64,000 nt of DNA from Leptobrachium leishanense (taxonomy: Eukaryota; Chordata; Amphibia; Anura; Megophryidae): the NCBI GenBank assembly GCA_009667805.1, contig RXON01001583.1, forward strand, positions 16,154 through 80,153. The letters are read 5' to 3'. The translations under genes were made by a program, and so were the position numbers. Below are positions 23,084-33,800 of the stretch, piece after piece (position 1 is the stretch's first letter; each line of letters begins with the position of its first letter). The notes below the pieces were generated by a model. That model was not told the origin of the DNA. It saw only the letters and a program-made list of their open reading frames with translations, and made no database searches.

Positions 23084-24180
23084 TGTAACCCCTGGAGTAC
23101 AGTAATTCTACTACCCTGCAGTTTCTATGTAGTAACCAGCAGATGGCGACCTTCGTTTTGATCTGGAGATTTAAGACTGTGTGGCTATCTATGGTTTGCG
23201 TGTGGAGGCAGGGCTGCAAGAGAGGAAGCAAGAGAGAGGAAGCTGGAAGAAGATGGTGGCTGAGATTTGTGATATTGTGTCCAGTGCTGAAGCATCCTGC
23301 ATAAAGGCTCCAAGCAGACTCTGTATCCAGATCAAAGCACAGAACTGTTCCTGGCAGTGATTGTTCTGCAGAGTGAAGGAATCCCAGTGGAGCAGCTTCT
23401 CCCCTTCCTGGACAAATCTTATTACAGATTGTGGAGTGGTAAGCGGAGACCTCTCCCCTTGGTTTTACAACAGGGCATTCTGACACTGGTTACTAAAGCA
23501 GCAGTCTATGACTTCTCTGATCCCTGGAACATCCCAGCATATTATAAACAAGGTGGATTACAATCATTCTGGGCCCCAACTTTGTGCACCACCTACCTTT
23601 GGTACCATTAGGGAAAAGACTAGGGTGGGCCGCAGTATTGTTTGAGGGTGGGTCATACTGACTCTTGAGTTATTTACTTATTCTACTGCATTATGTTTAT
23701 TTAGACCGTTACATTTATTTTTGCATACAGGGTTATTCAGAGAGCGTGAAAAGCAGGAGAATGACTGGAGAATGACTGGAGAATGAAAAATTCTAGGTCA
23801 AAATAGCCAAATCAGAAAAATTCTCCCTTTCATCTCACTTTCCAAATCGGCTATTTTAACCTAGAATTTTTTATTCTCCAGTCATTCTCCAGTCATTCTC
23901 CTGCTTTTCACGCTCTCTGAATAACCCTGATAGAATTTTGCTGTGCAATACAAAGTTCTATAAAAGACAGCTCTGTGTTGATTTTATTGCTTGTTTAAAT
24001 ATGTTCCCAACTGGATCTCACATCCAAAGCCTGGATGTCCAGTTGGGTGGAGGCAATGCCGCAGTCATGTACCCCAACTCCCAGGTAGCGGAGGCTCAGG
24101 ATCGGCTTGCAGAGCGCTTGAAGGTAACTGAGGTAAAGGACCACAGGGGTATTTGTGGGACTACGCAAAAACCCATTACA
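23084..24180 (+). repeat. gypsy-1 5' LTR
   Basis: It begins TGTAACCCC and ends CCCATTACA, an inverted TGTAA/TTACA pair. It matches 38141-38936 over almost its whole length. Unlike the 3' copy, it carries the CAGGG MITE at 23728-23929. Substitutions and a short length difference after GGAGTGGT separate the two LTRs, so the element is not recent. Confidence 0.88.
23728..23929. mobile_element. CAGGG palindromic MITE in the gypsy-1 5' LTR
   Basis: This is a near-perfect 202-bp palindrome from CAGGGTTATTCAGAGAG to CTCTCTGAATAACCCTG, flanked by ATA on both sides. The 3' LTR lacks it and shows the empty site, which proves insertion. Superfamily not assigned. Other copies are at 41491-42425 and 52948-53128. 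Confidence 0.88.
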
Positions 24181-24200
24181 AATGGAGGCACTACTGAGAT
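24181..24200 (+). promoter_or_regulatory. probable primer-binding site of gypsy-1
   Basis: TGGAGGCACTACTGAGAT starts 2 nt after the LTR. It resembles a glutamine-tRNA 3' complement (TGG, then an ACxGAGAT block). The tRNA identity is an inference. Confidence 0.5.
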
Positions 24201-25493
24201 GAATTGGGGTACAACCAGCAAGGATATACAGTATTAATCCCACGGCCCACGCTCTTATTTGCAACAGAATGGGCCCAGCAACAGAAGATACCATTACACC
24301 ATGCAGTGATGATATGTCAAGTACCTCCCTACAGCGAGCTGAAACATGTCACCAAGTGTTTGGAGATTTTACTGGGAATAGAGATTGTTACCATCAGGGA
24401 TATCTTGCAGGATTTAAATGGTCAAATTTATATGTTAATATATGCCCATACAGATTTGAGAGGCCGCCAGAGGGCCACAAGCCTACACCTTCTTGGAGCA
24501 GCACCCGAAGGATGCCCCTTAGTGTACGCTCTTTTGGACAAAGAGGAGGGGCATACTCCACAGCAACCCCACAGTATAAACCTAAGGGATTTTGATGTAT
24601 CAAGCCATTCCCAGCCTCTGACCCCTATGTTAGAGAAAACCACCTGGCGATTACCGGTTACACCATTAGAAGTTGGAGCCATTCCAAAACAGACTGCACG
24701 ATTTTCCAAAGAGCAAGGGGAAATCAACCCTAAGACCACAGGTCTTATAGTGGTCTCATCTCCAATATCGCCACAGCCAGACAGCCCCTTCTTGAGTACC
24801 ACAAATTCAGGGGAAAGTAACATGGCCGAAATACTACAAAAACTCTCAGAGGCCATAGTAATGGCTACACACACCCACAGCTACCGCATGCTGAAGGTGT
24901 TTTCTGGGAACCAGCCTGTGCCTGTAGGAGAAGAAACCTTTGAAGCCTGGAAGGATAATGTTTTACAATTACTGGAAGAATGGTCTTTTACTGATATTAT
25001 AAAGAAACAACGGTTAATGGAGAGTCTCCAATCCCCAGCTACAGAAATAATAAGGCTTTACAAGGGAGTGAATGCACAAACTACCGCACAGGATTACATT
25101 CAAGCTTTGCAAGATGCTTATGAAAAATCTGAGGACTCTGTTGATCTGTTAGTCAAGTTCCTAGCCACCAAGCAGAAGGAGCATGAAAACTCTTCTGACT
25201 ATATTAATCGATTACAACTGCTACTAGGAAAACTATTTCAAAAAGGAACAGTCACGGCATCTGAGTTGGATACACGACTATCCAAGCAAATTCAGAGGGG
25301 AGGCATTAGCAATGACCCAGTAATGATTATGTTAAGAGTTAAGCTGGATGATCAAGTTTTGTCCTATTCCACACTGATTAACAAAGCAATAGGATTGGAG
25401 GATCAAATGTCCTCATCTCCTTTACGCAAAGGGAATATATTTAAAGCAGCAGAGAAAGAGGATATGGATCTGGCAATTCTTAAGAAGAAGATA
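24198..25493 (+). pseudogene. gypsy-1 gag, PNMA-like capsid protein (N-terminal and capsid part)
   Basis: The open frame of about 430 codons encodes a structural Gag. The first third (LHHAVMICQVPPYSELKHV, then LGIEIVTIRDI) resembles the N-terminal RRM-like region of PNMA proteins. The capsid part follows at about residues 230-390: YRMLKVFSGNQPVPVGEETF, FEAWKDNVLQLLEEW, RLMESLQSPATEIIR and SEDSVDLLVKFLATKQKEHE. This order (FSG...P..GE..FE.W, then L..L..PA..++R, then D...L..+F....Q) is shared by PNMA and Ty3-type gags. The frame opens at 24198 without a good ATG; an ATG at 24200 lies in another frame, so a frameshift near the start is likely. PLE-2 interrupts the gene at 25493. Confidence 0.8.
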
Positions 25494-26083
25494 ATCAAAT
25501 ACAGGAAATAGGATGAAACAAGAGGGCGCTCTAGATCTTAGTACGGATCGCTACACGTTCAAGCAATTAGGGTGTCTCCCTCACCCCACAAAGTAATTGA
25601 AAAAATATAAGCCAGGTGCAAGAACAGCGCTCCTTCGTAAACACCAGAACAGTCCCCCAAACCACCTCAAGATGATACAAAATGTCAGAGTCTTACGTTT
25701 CCATGAAGAGGTAGTTGGTTTGAGGGAAATATCTCTAATGAAGACACGTAATTGTAGCTTTTCAAGAGCTTCCTAGCTCTATTGTGTTCACACTTCAAAC
25801 TGTTAAAGGCCAGTCCAACGGCAAAGATGACAGATCTTTCTCAACCTTTTAAATATTTTTCTCCTTTAGATCTCAAAACAAGGGAAAGAGAACTCACATG
25901 GCATAATATTGTAACTTTGTCATGAGTTTACAATTGACAACCAGGGGAGGAGTATTACTCACCCTATAAAGAGCCACACCGAGCTCTAGGGGTCCAACGT
26001 GTGTAAATTGTTCACGGCACAATTTATAAAAGCCAAATTCCATGAAGTAATGAATACCATAAGGTGCCCAAAATTTTTTAATT

Positions 26084-26599
26084 TTGAACATGTTATTAAA
26101 AAAAAAAATTACGATAAAGCAACAAATTGTTAGGAGCCACGTTCGTCAAGGAAATAGTGCTTTTAAAACAATAACAGTAAAGGAAGGTTTTTACCGATGC
26201 GGCTCATGTTCTGCCTGCAAGAAACTAGGGTTAAAGAGAAAATTTTGTTCGGCCTTTGGTGTTAATAACATGTTCAAAATTAAAAAGGTTATATCGTGCC
26301 ACTCCACTAATGTCATTTATGCTCTTGTTTGCCCTTGTGGCAAAATTTATATTGGTCGGACAACTAGACCCCTCTATGTTAGGATTTTGGAGCATATTCG
26401 TAACATTGTACGAGGGTTTGATAAACACACGGTATCATCTCATTTCCTCACTATACACAATAGCTCTCCTGTAGGTCTGGTCTTTTTCGCCCTACGTAAG
26501 GTTGAAAGAGATTGGAGAGGAGAAGATTTCCTGAAAAAGATCAATCAGGAAGAGATGAGGCTTATTTTTCTGTTTGACACTTTAATACCAAGGGCTTAA
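26084..26599 (+). pseudogene. PLE-2 GIY-YIG endonuclease with Cys-rich linker
   Basis: This is the C-terminal domain of a Penelope-type polyprotein, the endonuclease that nicks target DNA. It starts in the region after the RT with FYRCGSCSACKKLGLK (the CxxC Cys-rich motif). The GIY-YIG domain follows: VIYALVCPCGKIYIGRTTRP, then RILEHIRNI (Arg and Glu positions), HTVSSHFL and LRKVERDWRGEDFL. The last part (LIFLFDTLIPRA) stops just short of the usual GLNxEFE tail, by a late frameshift. The RT domain is absent. PLE-3 carries a close relative. Confidence 0.88.
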
Positions 26600-27321
26600 A
26601 TAAGGACTTTGAAATTTGTCATTTTTTATGAGTCCTTTGCCCTAAATGGTAGGGCTATGGAGTCAGTAATCGCTTTTTAAATGCAATTTTAGAATTTTTA
26701 ATATTTGGGAAGAGTACATATTGCCCTGTAGATCTATCTGTATATATCTATAAGGTCATTAGACGTAATTGTTATATATGACCCATAGGGGTTTGTGATT
26801 AATATGATCGATATGCTTCTCTTTTATATGTATGCCCCTTCATTTTTTATATATATTAATTGATCTCTTATTGGGGTGATGTTTTTCATATTTCCCGAGT
26901 GGATACCAAGAGAATGGATTTTGCTATTCGGAACGTTAAGTACTATGGACGTTGGTGTTGCATGGCGCAAAGAGGTTTTCCACGCATGCGCGCAGGATCC
27001 GGAAGTTGAACCCCGGACCAGCGGAGCTCTGCTCCGGAAGGGAAATTCGGCCGCCTTCTTGATTGAGGGCGAACCGGAAGTGGAAGCTTCTTGGCGTGGA
27101 GGACACTGTAACCCGGAAACGATATGTGCTCACCATCTTCCGCTATGTGATGGGCAAATCGAAAGTAAAAGCTTTTTTAATTGAAGACGGGCAAATCAAT
27201 AGCGGTAATACATTATGGCGCGAAAATTAGCGTTATCGACACCTGCTATCACTCCCAATTGGGAGTAGGAAATGTATATATATGCATGTTCATTATCTGA
27301 TAATTCTTTTCTTTTCTTGTT

Positions 27322-27360
27322 GCCACTGAGGAAGCGCGTGATGCGCGAAACGCGTCTGGC
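27322..27360 (+). ncRNA. hammerhead-ribozyme-like motif, PLE-2
   Basis: The order is stem I strand GCCA (27322-27325), CTGAGGA (27326-27332, the CUGANGA core), stem II GCGC/GCGC with a 5-nt loop, GAAAC (27347-27351), a two-pair minimal stem III with GTC (27354-27356) as the cleavage triplet, and stem I strand TGGC (27357-27360), perfectly complementary to GCCA. One extra A separates the first core box from stem II. Penelope-like elements are known to carry minimal type I hammerheads. Confidence 0.68.
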
Positions 27361-27884
27361 CCTATAATTCTGTTGTGTTTTATATTGTTTTATTAAATAC
27401 ATTTTTTTCCCGAATTTTGGGCACCTTATGGTATTCATTACTTCATGGAATTTGGCTTTTATAAATTGTGCCGTGAACAATTTACACACGTTGGACCCCT
27501 AGAGCTCGGTGTGGCTCTTTATAGGGTGAGTAATACTCCTCCCCTGGTTGTCAATTGTAAACTCATGACAAAGTTACAATATTATGCCATGTGAGTTCTC
27601 TTTCCCTTGTTTTGAGATCTAAAGGAGAAAAATATTTAAAAGGTTGAGAAAGATCTGTCATCTTTGGCCGTTGGACTGGCCTTTAACAGTTTGAAGTGTG
27701 AACACAATAGAGCTAGGAAGCTCTTGAAAAGCTACAATTACGTGTCTTCATTAGAGATATTTCCCTCAAACCAACTACCTCTTCATGGAAACGTAAGACT
27801 CTGACATTTTGTATCATCTTGAGGTGGTTTGGGGGACTGTTCTGGTGTTTACGAAGGAGCGCTGTTCTTGCACCTGGCTTATAT

Positions 27885-28526
27885 TTCTTAAGAAGAAGAT
27901 AGCTGAGCTAGAATTATTGTCCAAGCCAGCGGCAAAAAGGACAGCTTCTTCTCCTCGTAGACAACTCCACAGGGGGGATAATGAAAACATTGTTATCTGA
28001 GGATTCGTCCCCCCAAGGAAGCTGTTTTAAATGTGGAAAATTAGGGCACTTCAAGCGGGAGTATCCCGCCAATTCATCAGAGACAGACGTCAAAGTGCTA
28101 GCTATCGGGCTAGAGAAGGCCTCCGCTTCCAGTGTTTCTAAGAAAAGTAAGAAAGATCATATATCTGTGAGAGCCAAGATCGGGTCGAAATCAATAATAT
28201 GCCTGCAAATAGAGGGTATTCACGCATCTGCCTTGCTAGATACTGGATCTCAGGTCACCATCATTTATAGAGACTTCTATGATCATCATTTAAGCCATAT
28301 TTCTCTGGAGTCTGTGGGAGAGTTGCAGTTGTGGGGAGTGGGATCTCAGGCCCAGTCTGTAAAGGGATGCATAAGGGTTACTTATCCCACAATTAAACAC
28401 AGGAATGAACTGTCCTATGGTATTGGAAGCTCTTATATGCCCAGTGGAAAGAAAACCGTGTGCTCCAATTATTCTGGGTACCAATGCAAGAATTGTGCAG
28501 GACATGTTCAGGACCTATCTTTCTGA
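27885..28526 (+). pseudogene. gypsy-1 nucleocapsid and aspartic protease
   Basis: After PLE-2 the gag C-terminus resumes (KKKIAELELLSKPAAKR). A frameshift at about 27985 leads to a zinc knuckle, CFKCGKLGHFKREY (28023-28070), where the last ligand of CX2CX4HX4C is Tyr instead of Cys. The retropepsin follows: LLDTGSQVTIIYRDFY (about 28229-28276) contains the catalytic DTG. Downstream, VGELQLWGVGSQAQSVKGC is the flap-like region. The frame ends at 28526; a further frame (28555-28995) continues the protease-RT linker. Confidence 0.85.
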
Positions 28527-28554
28527 AGTGGGAGATGTATCTCTAGCATGACTA

Positions 28555-29042
28555 ATGGAGGTCAGCCCTGTTTTAGGAAAGGAGTGTCGTCGACTAGCCC
28601 TACAAGCTAAACCTGGGTCATGCCATTACTCAGGAAAAGAGTCTGTATTTCTGAAGCCTGGAGAAACCAAGACTCTACGAGCCATAGCTTCTATGCATCA
28701 TGAAATATCAGGAGGAACCAGGCAATACCTAGTTGAGTCCTTGACTGAGGAGGATACGAAAAATGGATGGACCCTCATACCTGAAGTGAAAGATTGGCGG
28801 AATCACTGGTGTAAAGATTTCCCCGTAATGATACAGAATTTCACACCTACAGAGGTCAGAATTGATCGTCACCAGAAGATTGGCGTAATTCATTTGATAG
28901 AGCAGGTATCTTCAGTAATGTCCATGAAAGCAGAACTGGGGAGTAACCTTGAAGGATGTATAGATTTTGATCTGGAATATTCTCCTTTACCATAAGAATG
29001 GAAAGATAGACTCCAATCCAAACTAATTACACGAGAGGAAGT
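28555..29042 (+). pseudogene. gypsy-1 protease-RT linker
   Basis: The frame encodes LKPGETKTLRAIASMHHE, then WTLIPEVKDW, FTPTEVRIDRHQKIGVIHL and a C-terminal LEYSPLP before a stop at 28993. Beta-rich sequence of this type lies between protease and RT in vertebrate Ty3/gypsy elements and has no catalytic motif. Coding resumes after the solo LTR with LDVGCARSATHAI. Confidence 0.65.
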
Positions 29043-29545
29043 CTTCTTATAACGGGCGGTGTATCGCCCACCAAGGAGTAGCGGAGTTGAGATCCTTAAG
29101 GGCTGAGAAATCTTCTTGACGTTTAAACACTGATTAAATCTCCCAGAATCAGACACTTGTGGCAACAAGGTAGAACCATACACAGAGTCGCTACTAAGTA
29201 CTAATGGTTTCGAAACCAATAGAATACCTAGAGCACATACAGAGAAACACAGATCACTTAGACAGTTGATGAATTGAGCGGACTGCAGGGCAGTCAGGAA
29301 ATATGTATCTTTAACATTTGGTGATATACGGAGACAGGTCAGCGGTACTCAGGCCCGTCTTTAATATTGATTGGACCCTGGGCAAACATTTTCTTGGGCC
29401 CCCCCGAAAACCCGCCCACTGCATAATTTTGCTCTCCAACCCCCACATCCAAAAAAAATCAAGGATTTGTCTCAAAAAGCTTTAATACTGTAAACATAAA
29501 GTACTGGCTCAAAACAAGTCCTTAGATTGATCTGTAACAGTACGG

Positions 29546-30655
29546 ACATAGAAACATAGAAACATAGAAAAATGTCTGCAGATAAGAACCTTTCGGCCCA
29601 TCTAGTCTGCCCAATTATATGGATACTTTACCTGGATTTATCTTTTGTTTAGGATAGCCTTATGCCTATCCCATGCCTGCTTAAATTCAATTACTGTTTT
29701 GGCCTCTACCACTTCTACTGGAAGACTGTTCCATGTATCCACCACCCTCTCAGTAAAATAATGCTTCCTGATGTTACTTTTAAACCTTTGCCCCTCTAAT
29801 CTAAGACTATGTCCTCTTGTTTTGCTATTTTGTTTCCTTTTAAATATACTCCCTTCCTCTACCTTGTGGATTCCCTTTACGTATTTAAATATTTCTATCA
29901 TATCTCCTCTGTCTCGTCTTTTTTCCAAGCTGTACATGTTAAGATCATTAAGTCTTTCCTGGTAACTTTTCTCCTTCAAGCCGTACACCATTTTAGTAGC
30001 CCTTCTCTGAACTCTCTCTAAGATGTCTATATCCTTCTGGAGATACGGTCTCCAGTACTGCACACAGTACTCCAAGTGAGGTCTCACCAGTGCTCTGTAC
30101 AGTGGCAAGAGCACTTCCCTTTTCCTACTGCTAATACCTCTCCCTACACAACCAAGCATTCTGCCAGCATTTCCTGCTGCTCTATTACATTGACTACTTA
30201 CCCTTAGATCCTCTGCAATAATAACCCCTAAATCCCTTTCCTCAGATGTTGAGGTTAGAACTGTATCAAATATTCTATATTCAGCCCTTGGGTTTTTACG
30301 TCCCAGTTGCATTATCTTGCACTTATCCACATTAAAACTCAATTGCCACAGCTCCGACCATTTTTTTAGTTTACCTAAATCATTTGGCTGATCCCTCCAG
30401 GAACGTCAACCCTGTTGCAAATCTTTATGTCATCAGCAAAAAGACATACTTTTCCATTAATACCTTCTGCAATATCACTAATAAAAATATTAAAGAGAAT
30501 GGGTCCAAGTACTGACCCCTGAGGTACCCCAATTATAGCTCTTCCAGGCTCTCCTATATTTCTATTAACAGTTATATGTTCTTGGGAGAAAAGGCATGTT
30601 AATATCTTTATAACTTTCAGTAATAAAGTGCAACTGAACAGTTCCACAGTAATAG
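29546..30655 (-). mobile_element. LINE-B, 5'-truncated CR1/Rex-type LINE
   Basis: The minus-strand element ends 3' in short ACATAGAA repeats (29546-29570), preceded by a conserved block reading GGCCCATCTAGTCTGCC in reverse orientation on the plus strand. It encodes the RT palm and the C-terminal region. The 5' break lies near 30655, next to the V-SINE. The family is common in frog genomes. Confidence 0.85.
29638..30600 (-). pseudogene. LINE-B reverse transcriptase (palm to C-terminus)
   Basis: A first frame (about 30600-30375) holds [20 protein letters not shown] and VCLFADDIKICN, RT motifs 4 and 5 with the ADD catalytic box. A second, open frame (30342-29638, 234 codons) holds MSFNVDKCKIMQLGRK, SEERDLGVII, YRALVRPHLEYCVQYW, LERVQRRATKMV and VVDTWNSLPVEVV, which is the thumb and C-terminal region of Jockey-superfamily RTs. 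The frames are joined by a shift near 30345-30375. The C-terminal stop at 29638 is where the family normally ends. Confidence 0.88.
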
Positions 30656-30659
30656 TACC

Positions 30660-30860
30660 GGCTGGGTGTAGTAGAGGTAACATCACTGCTCTGTGTGGAG
30701 ATAGCCTGTGGAGACATGGGTTCAATCCCAGCAAGAGCAACTCCAGTAAGTGTCTTTGGGCAAGACACCTAACGGTACATACTCGCCACCCAGGACATAC
30801 TCGAAAACGAGAGAAATCTCAATGTATCCTTCCTGGTAAAATCCTTTCTCAAAAAAAAAA
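30660..30860 (+). mobile_element. V-SINE-like tRNA-derived SINE
   Basis: A tRNA-like head (GGCTGGGTGTAGTAGAGG) carries a B box, GGTTCAATCC (30719-30728). It is followed by a central block, TGTCTTTGGGCAAGACACCT (about 30751-30770), like the V-SINE core, and an A-rich tail (about 30850-30860). Pol III transcription from the A and B boxes is expected for the family. The A box is weak. Confidence 0.75.
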
Positions 30861-32882
30861 ATGAAACTCACAGCAATGTGTGGTGTGTATGTGTGCATCA
30901 CAGAGCTCTGCGGCAATAAAACTCACAGTACCGTGCAATGTGTGCCACAGAGTTCGTCTAATTTAAAGGAACACTATTGAAAGGTGTCCCTTTTGCCCTT
31001 AAATATATGGGCAGAGATTGTTGACAGCCTCTGCCCAATTGTTTTTTCCTTTTGCCCAGTTTTACTCACCTTTATGTCCTACGCTGGGCGCAGCACCTGC
31101 TCTTCGGCTCAGGGACTCCTGCACGTTCCTGAAGCTTTTCCATGCAGTTTCTGCTTCCTGCGCTACTTTTGTGGTGTAGGAAACACAAATTGCGCACCAC
31201 TACAGGACTTGCGAACTTTATGTACGCAAGTCCTGTACCAACAGTGCAGAATGATGGATCAGAGCTGTGTGCAAGCGCAGTTGTGATCCATCGCAGCCTG
31301 TCTGAGACTGGTCGCAGGGATAGTGACGTCAACATGTCCCTTTGTGCTGACGTCACTAGTAACTGAGTATTAACGGGCAGCCAGGAAATTCTAATTCCCT
31401 GGCTGCTGGTGACGAAAACTCATCCACTTCATCCAGCTTTATAGAAAAAAATGGGGGGGGGCGCACTCCTTCTCACATCCAGACCATTTTAAAAATATGA
31501 AAGTGTCAGGATGTGTAGAGCGTCCCTTTACCAGATTATAATGTCTCAACAGGCACATACACGACACCTAGCCACAAAACAAGCAGACAGGCTTTTTATT
31601 TACATTTTTTCCCTTTTTTAGAAGGAGTCTCTTACCGTGCTGCTGCCATAAATCAGCTGGGCCTGCACTTGTCAGAGCTGTGATCCGCTTCCTTTATGTG
31701 TGCTCAGATCCATCCCACACGCTGTGGATATCGGGGTGCGCTGACCCGGAACCATGAGGAATGCAGGGAGAGGGCTCTGCTCTTAGCGTAGCTAGCTCTG
31801 TGTCCGGCAGGCAAGATTAACCCTCCTTATGCTTTCACGCTGAAGAGGGAAGCAGCTGTGACCGTGTCTTTTATCTCCCTTATCTCTGCCGGGTGTGAGG
31901 AGTTTGGTCAGGCTGAGATAGGGCTGTGACTGTGAGCTGTGCGCGGGGGCAGCATGTGATGCACGCAGTAACACCTGACTGACCACCAGGCAAGGTTACT
32001 ATCACGTGACCAGCATGCAGCCACTCATGGCTCAACGCGGCTCTTGAAATCTCGTGAGATGCTGCGGTGGCAGCTGGAGGAAGGAGGAGAGACATGCTCC
32101 GTTTCCTCCACTCATTCGGGCTGCTGGCTTGTGAAAAAAAAAGCCCTAGATATCATTATAATCGGCGGCGGTCGTCCAGTGTACGTAGGCCCAAGGGGCA
32201 GCTGCTTTGGGCCCCCCAAAAATGACTGGGCCCGGGGCAGTTGCCCCTTTTGCCCTGTGTTAAAGACGGCCCTGGCGGTACCTTAGGATGGTAGGAACCA
32301 ACACATACACTTTGAGGTCTGTTGTACAAACAAGAACGAGTATTGTTGAGGGTAAGCGCGCACTGACAATCAGCATTAAATAAACATGACTTAGCAATCG
32401 CAGATTGAAATAATCGTTGTGGCTGGCGAACGTGAATCCTTGGTTGGGTATAGGCACTTAGCGAGGCCACGGACAAGACCCACCGATGAAAAGGAACACT
32501 TCCCCAGTAGCGTGTAAACACCCCAGCGGCAAGCATGAGGTTAAAACCACCAAAATACCACACAGACAACCAAAATCAATCAGCAGAGAATAGTCAGAAA
32601 TCAGGCCGGGTCAATTAACAGGAGCAGGGATCGAATACAAAAACCGGGTTGGCAACAGGAAGACAATCAAAATCAATAAGCAGCGATGTGGGAATCAGAC
32701 TCCATGACGCAACTCCTCGTCGCCCTGTTTTAAACCCGACGGCTCCTCGTGACCATGCTGGGACCCGCCCCCTCAGACGCCGCTCGGCCATTCCCCAGTG
32801 CTGGTAGCCGGCTAGCTCCTAGCACAGGACCTTGCCCAGACCCCCCTGGCAGCGCGGCGGGGGCTGAGGACATGACACTTCT

Positions 32883-33800
32883 TCAGGGAAGAATTGGATG
32901 TGGATGCGCAAGAAGTGCCACACATGCTATTAGACTTTCTAACTCAACTCCTTTCAGGGAGAGATCAAGGAGAATACCCCCACGAGATGTGGAGGATGTC
33001 CGTGATATATTACAACAGATGGAAGAATCTGGTATTATTAAAGAGTCCAGAAGCCCATATGCCTCACCCATAGTGATAGTTAGGAAAAAGAATGGCACAG
33101 TTCAGCTCTGCATAGACTATCGCACTCTGAATAAGAGAACAGTGCCAGATCAGTACATACTACCACGGATATAAGATCTGTTAAATGTCCGTTCTGGAAG
33201 CCAGTGGTTTAGTGTTCTTGACTTGAGATCTGGGTATTATCAAGTTCCGCTGAATGAGGAGGATCAGGAAAAGACAGCCTTCATCTGCCCTTTGGGATTC
33301 TATGAGTTTACTAGGATGCCTCAAGGAGTCACAGGAGCTCCTGCCACATTCCAAAGGCTAATGGAAAAGACTGTGGGGGATATGAATCCCAAGGAGTGCC
33401 TAGTGTATCTGGATGACCTCATAGTATTTGGAAGGACCCCGGACAAACACGAAACAGCGATTATGGAAAGTGCTGGATTGACTCCAAGCAGAGGGTCTGA
33501 AATTATCATTAGACAAATGTCGATTTGCACGGGACTCTGTCACATATATAGGTCATATCGTTTTTGCAGAAGGAGTGGCAACGGACCTGGCCAAAATTTA
33601 AGCAGTGGTGAATTGGCCTAGGCCAGATACCATCAGTGAGCTACGTTCATTCCTAGGTTTCTGTGGTTATTACCGAAGGTTCGTGAAGGACTACTCGAAC
33701 ATTGCTCGAGAGTTACATAATTTGTTAAAGGTTACCTCTGATATAGAAGGTGCTAAGGTACCCAGTCCTAAAGACTCCTTTGGAAACAAATGGACTTAAG
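32883..33800 (+). pseudogene. gypsy-1 reverse transcriptase
   Basis: In order: a short N-terminal segment TPFRERSRRIPP and VRDILQQMEESGIIKESRSP; ASPIVIVRKKNGTVQLCIDY (motifs 1-2); a stop at 33172; FSVLDLRSGYYQVPL (motif 3 with the first Asp) and FTRMPQGVTGAPATFQRLM (motif 4); then LVYLDDLIVFG (motif 5, YLDD active site). After a frameshift at about 33470-33600 the thumb follows ([19 protein letters not shown]). Motifs are in full order for a Ty3/gypsy RT. Stops and shifts make it inactive. Confidence 0.93.

Larger units (their letters stand above)
25494..27884 (+). mobile_element. PLE-2, Penelope-like element in gypsy-1 gag
   Basis: It is flanked by a 17-bp duplication, TTCTTAAGAAGAAGATA (25477-25493 and 27885-27901). 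Terminal arms of about 470 bp are inverted copies of each other (25604-26075 and 27412-27884). Between them are a plus-strand endonuclease gene (26084-26599), a CpG-rich stretch (26930-27130) and a hammerhead-like motif (27322-27360). It is 5'-truncated: no RT remains. Removing it rejoins gag coding sequence. Confidence 0.9.
29350..32274. mobile_element. hAT-B, non-autonomous hAT in the solo LTR
   Basis: The ends are CAGGCCCGTCTTTAA (29350) and the inverse of CAGGGCCGTCTTTAA (32274), with an 8-bp TSD GCGGTACT/GCGGTACC (29342-29349 and 32275-32282; one mismatch). It contains LINE-B and a V-SINE. No transposase was found. The right half (31440-32270) is GC-rich. Parts at 30870-30950 resemble the interior of hAT-1. 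Confidence 0.88.
29048..32877 (-). mobile_element. solo LTR interrupting gypsy-1 pol
   Basis: It is flanked by a 5-bp duplication, CTTCT (29043-29047 and 32878-32882). On the minus strand it begins TGTCATGTCCTCAGCCC and ends near CGCCCGTTATA. Net length is about 0.9 kb once hAT-B (29350-32274) is removed. There is no internal region, so it is a solo LTR, probably of another Ty3/gypsy family. The imperfect 3' end (TATA, not a CA) lowers confidence slightly. Confidence 0.72.

Noticed and set aside
23043..23486. 147-codon minus-strand frame across the gypsy-1 LTR
   Set aside because: A similar antisense frame occurs in the other LTR, no domain is visible, and it begins in the (TA)n tract; treated as LTR sequence.
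30660..30740. tRNA gene
   Set aside because: The B box and tRNA-like head belong to a V-SINE-like element with a core block and an A tail; the cloverleaf is not complete.
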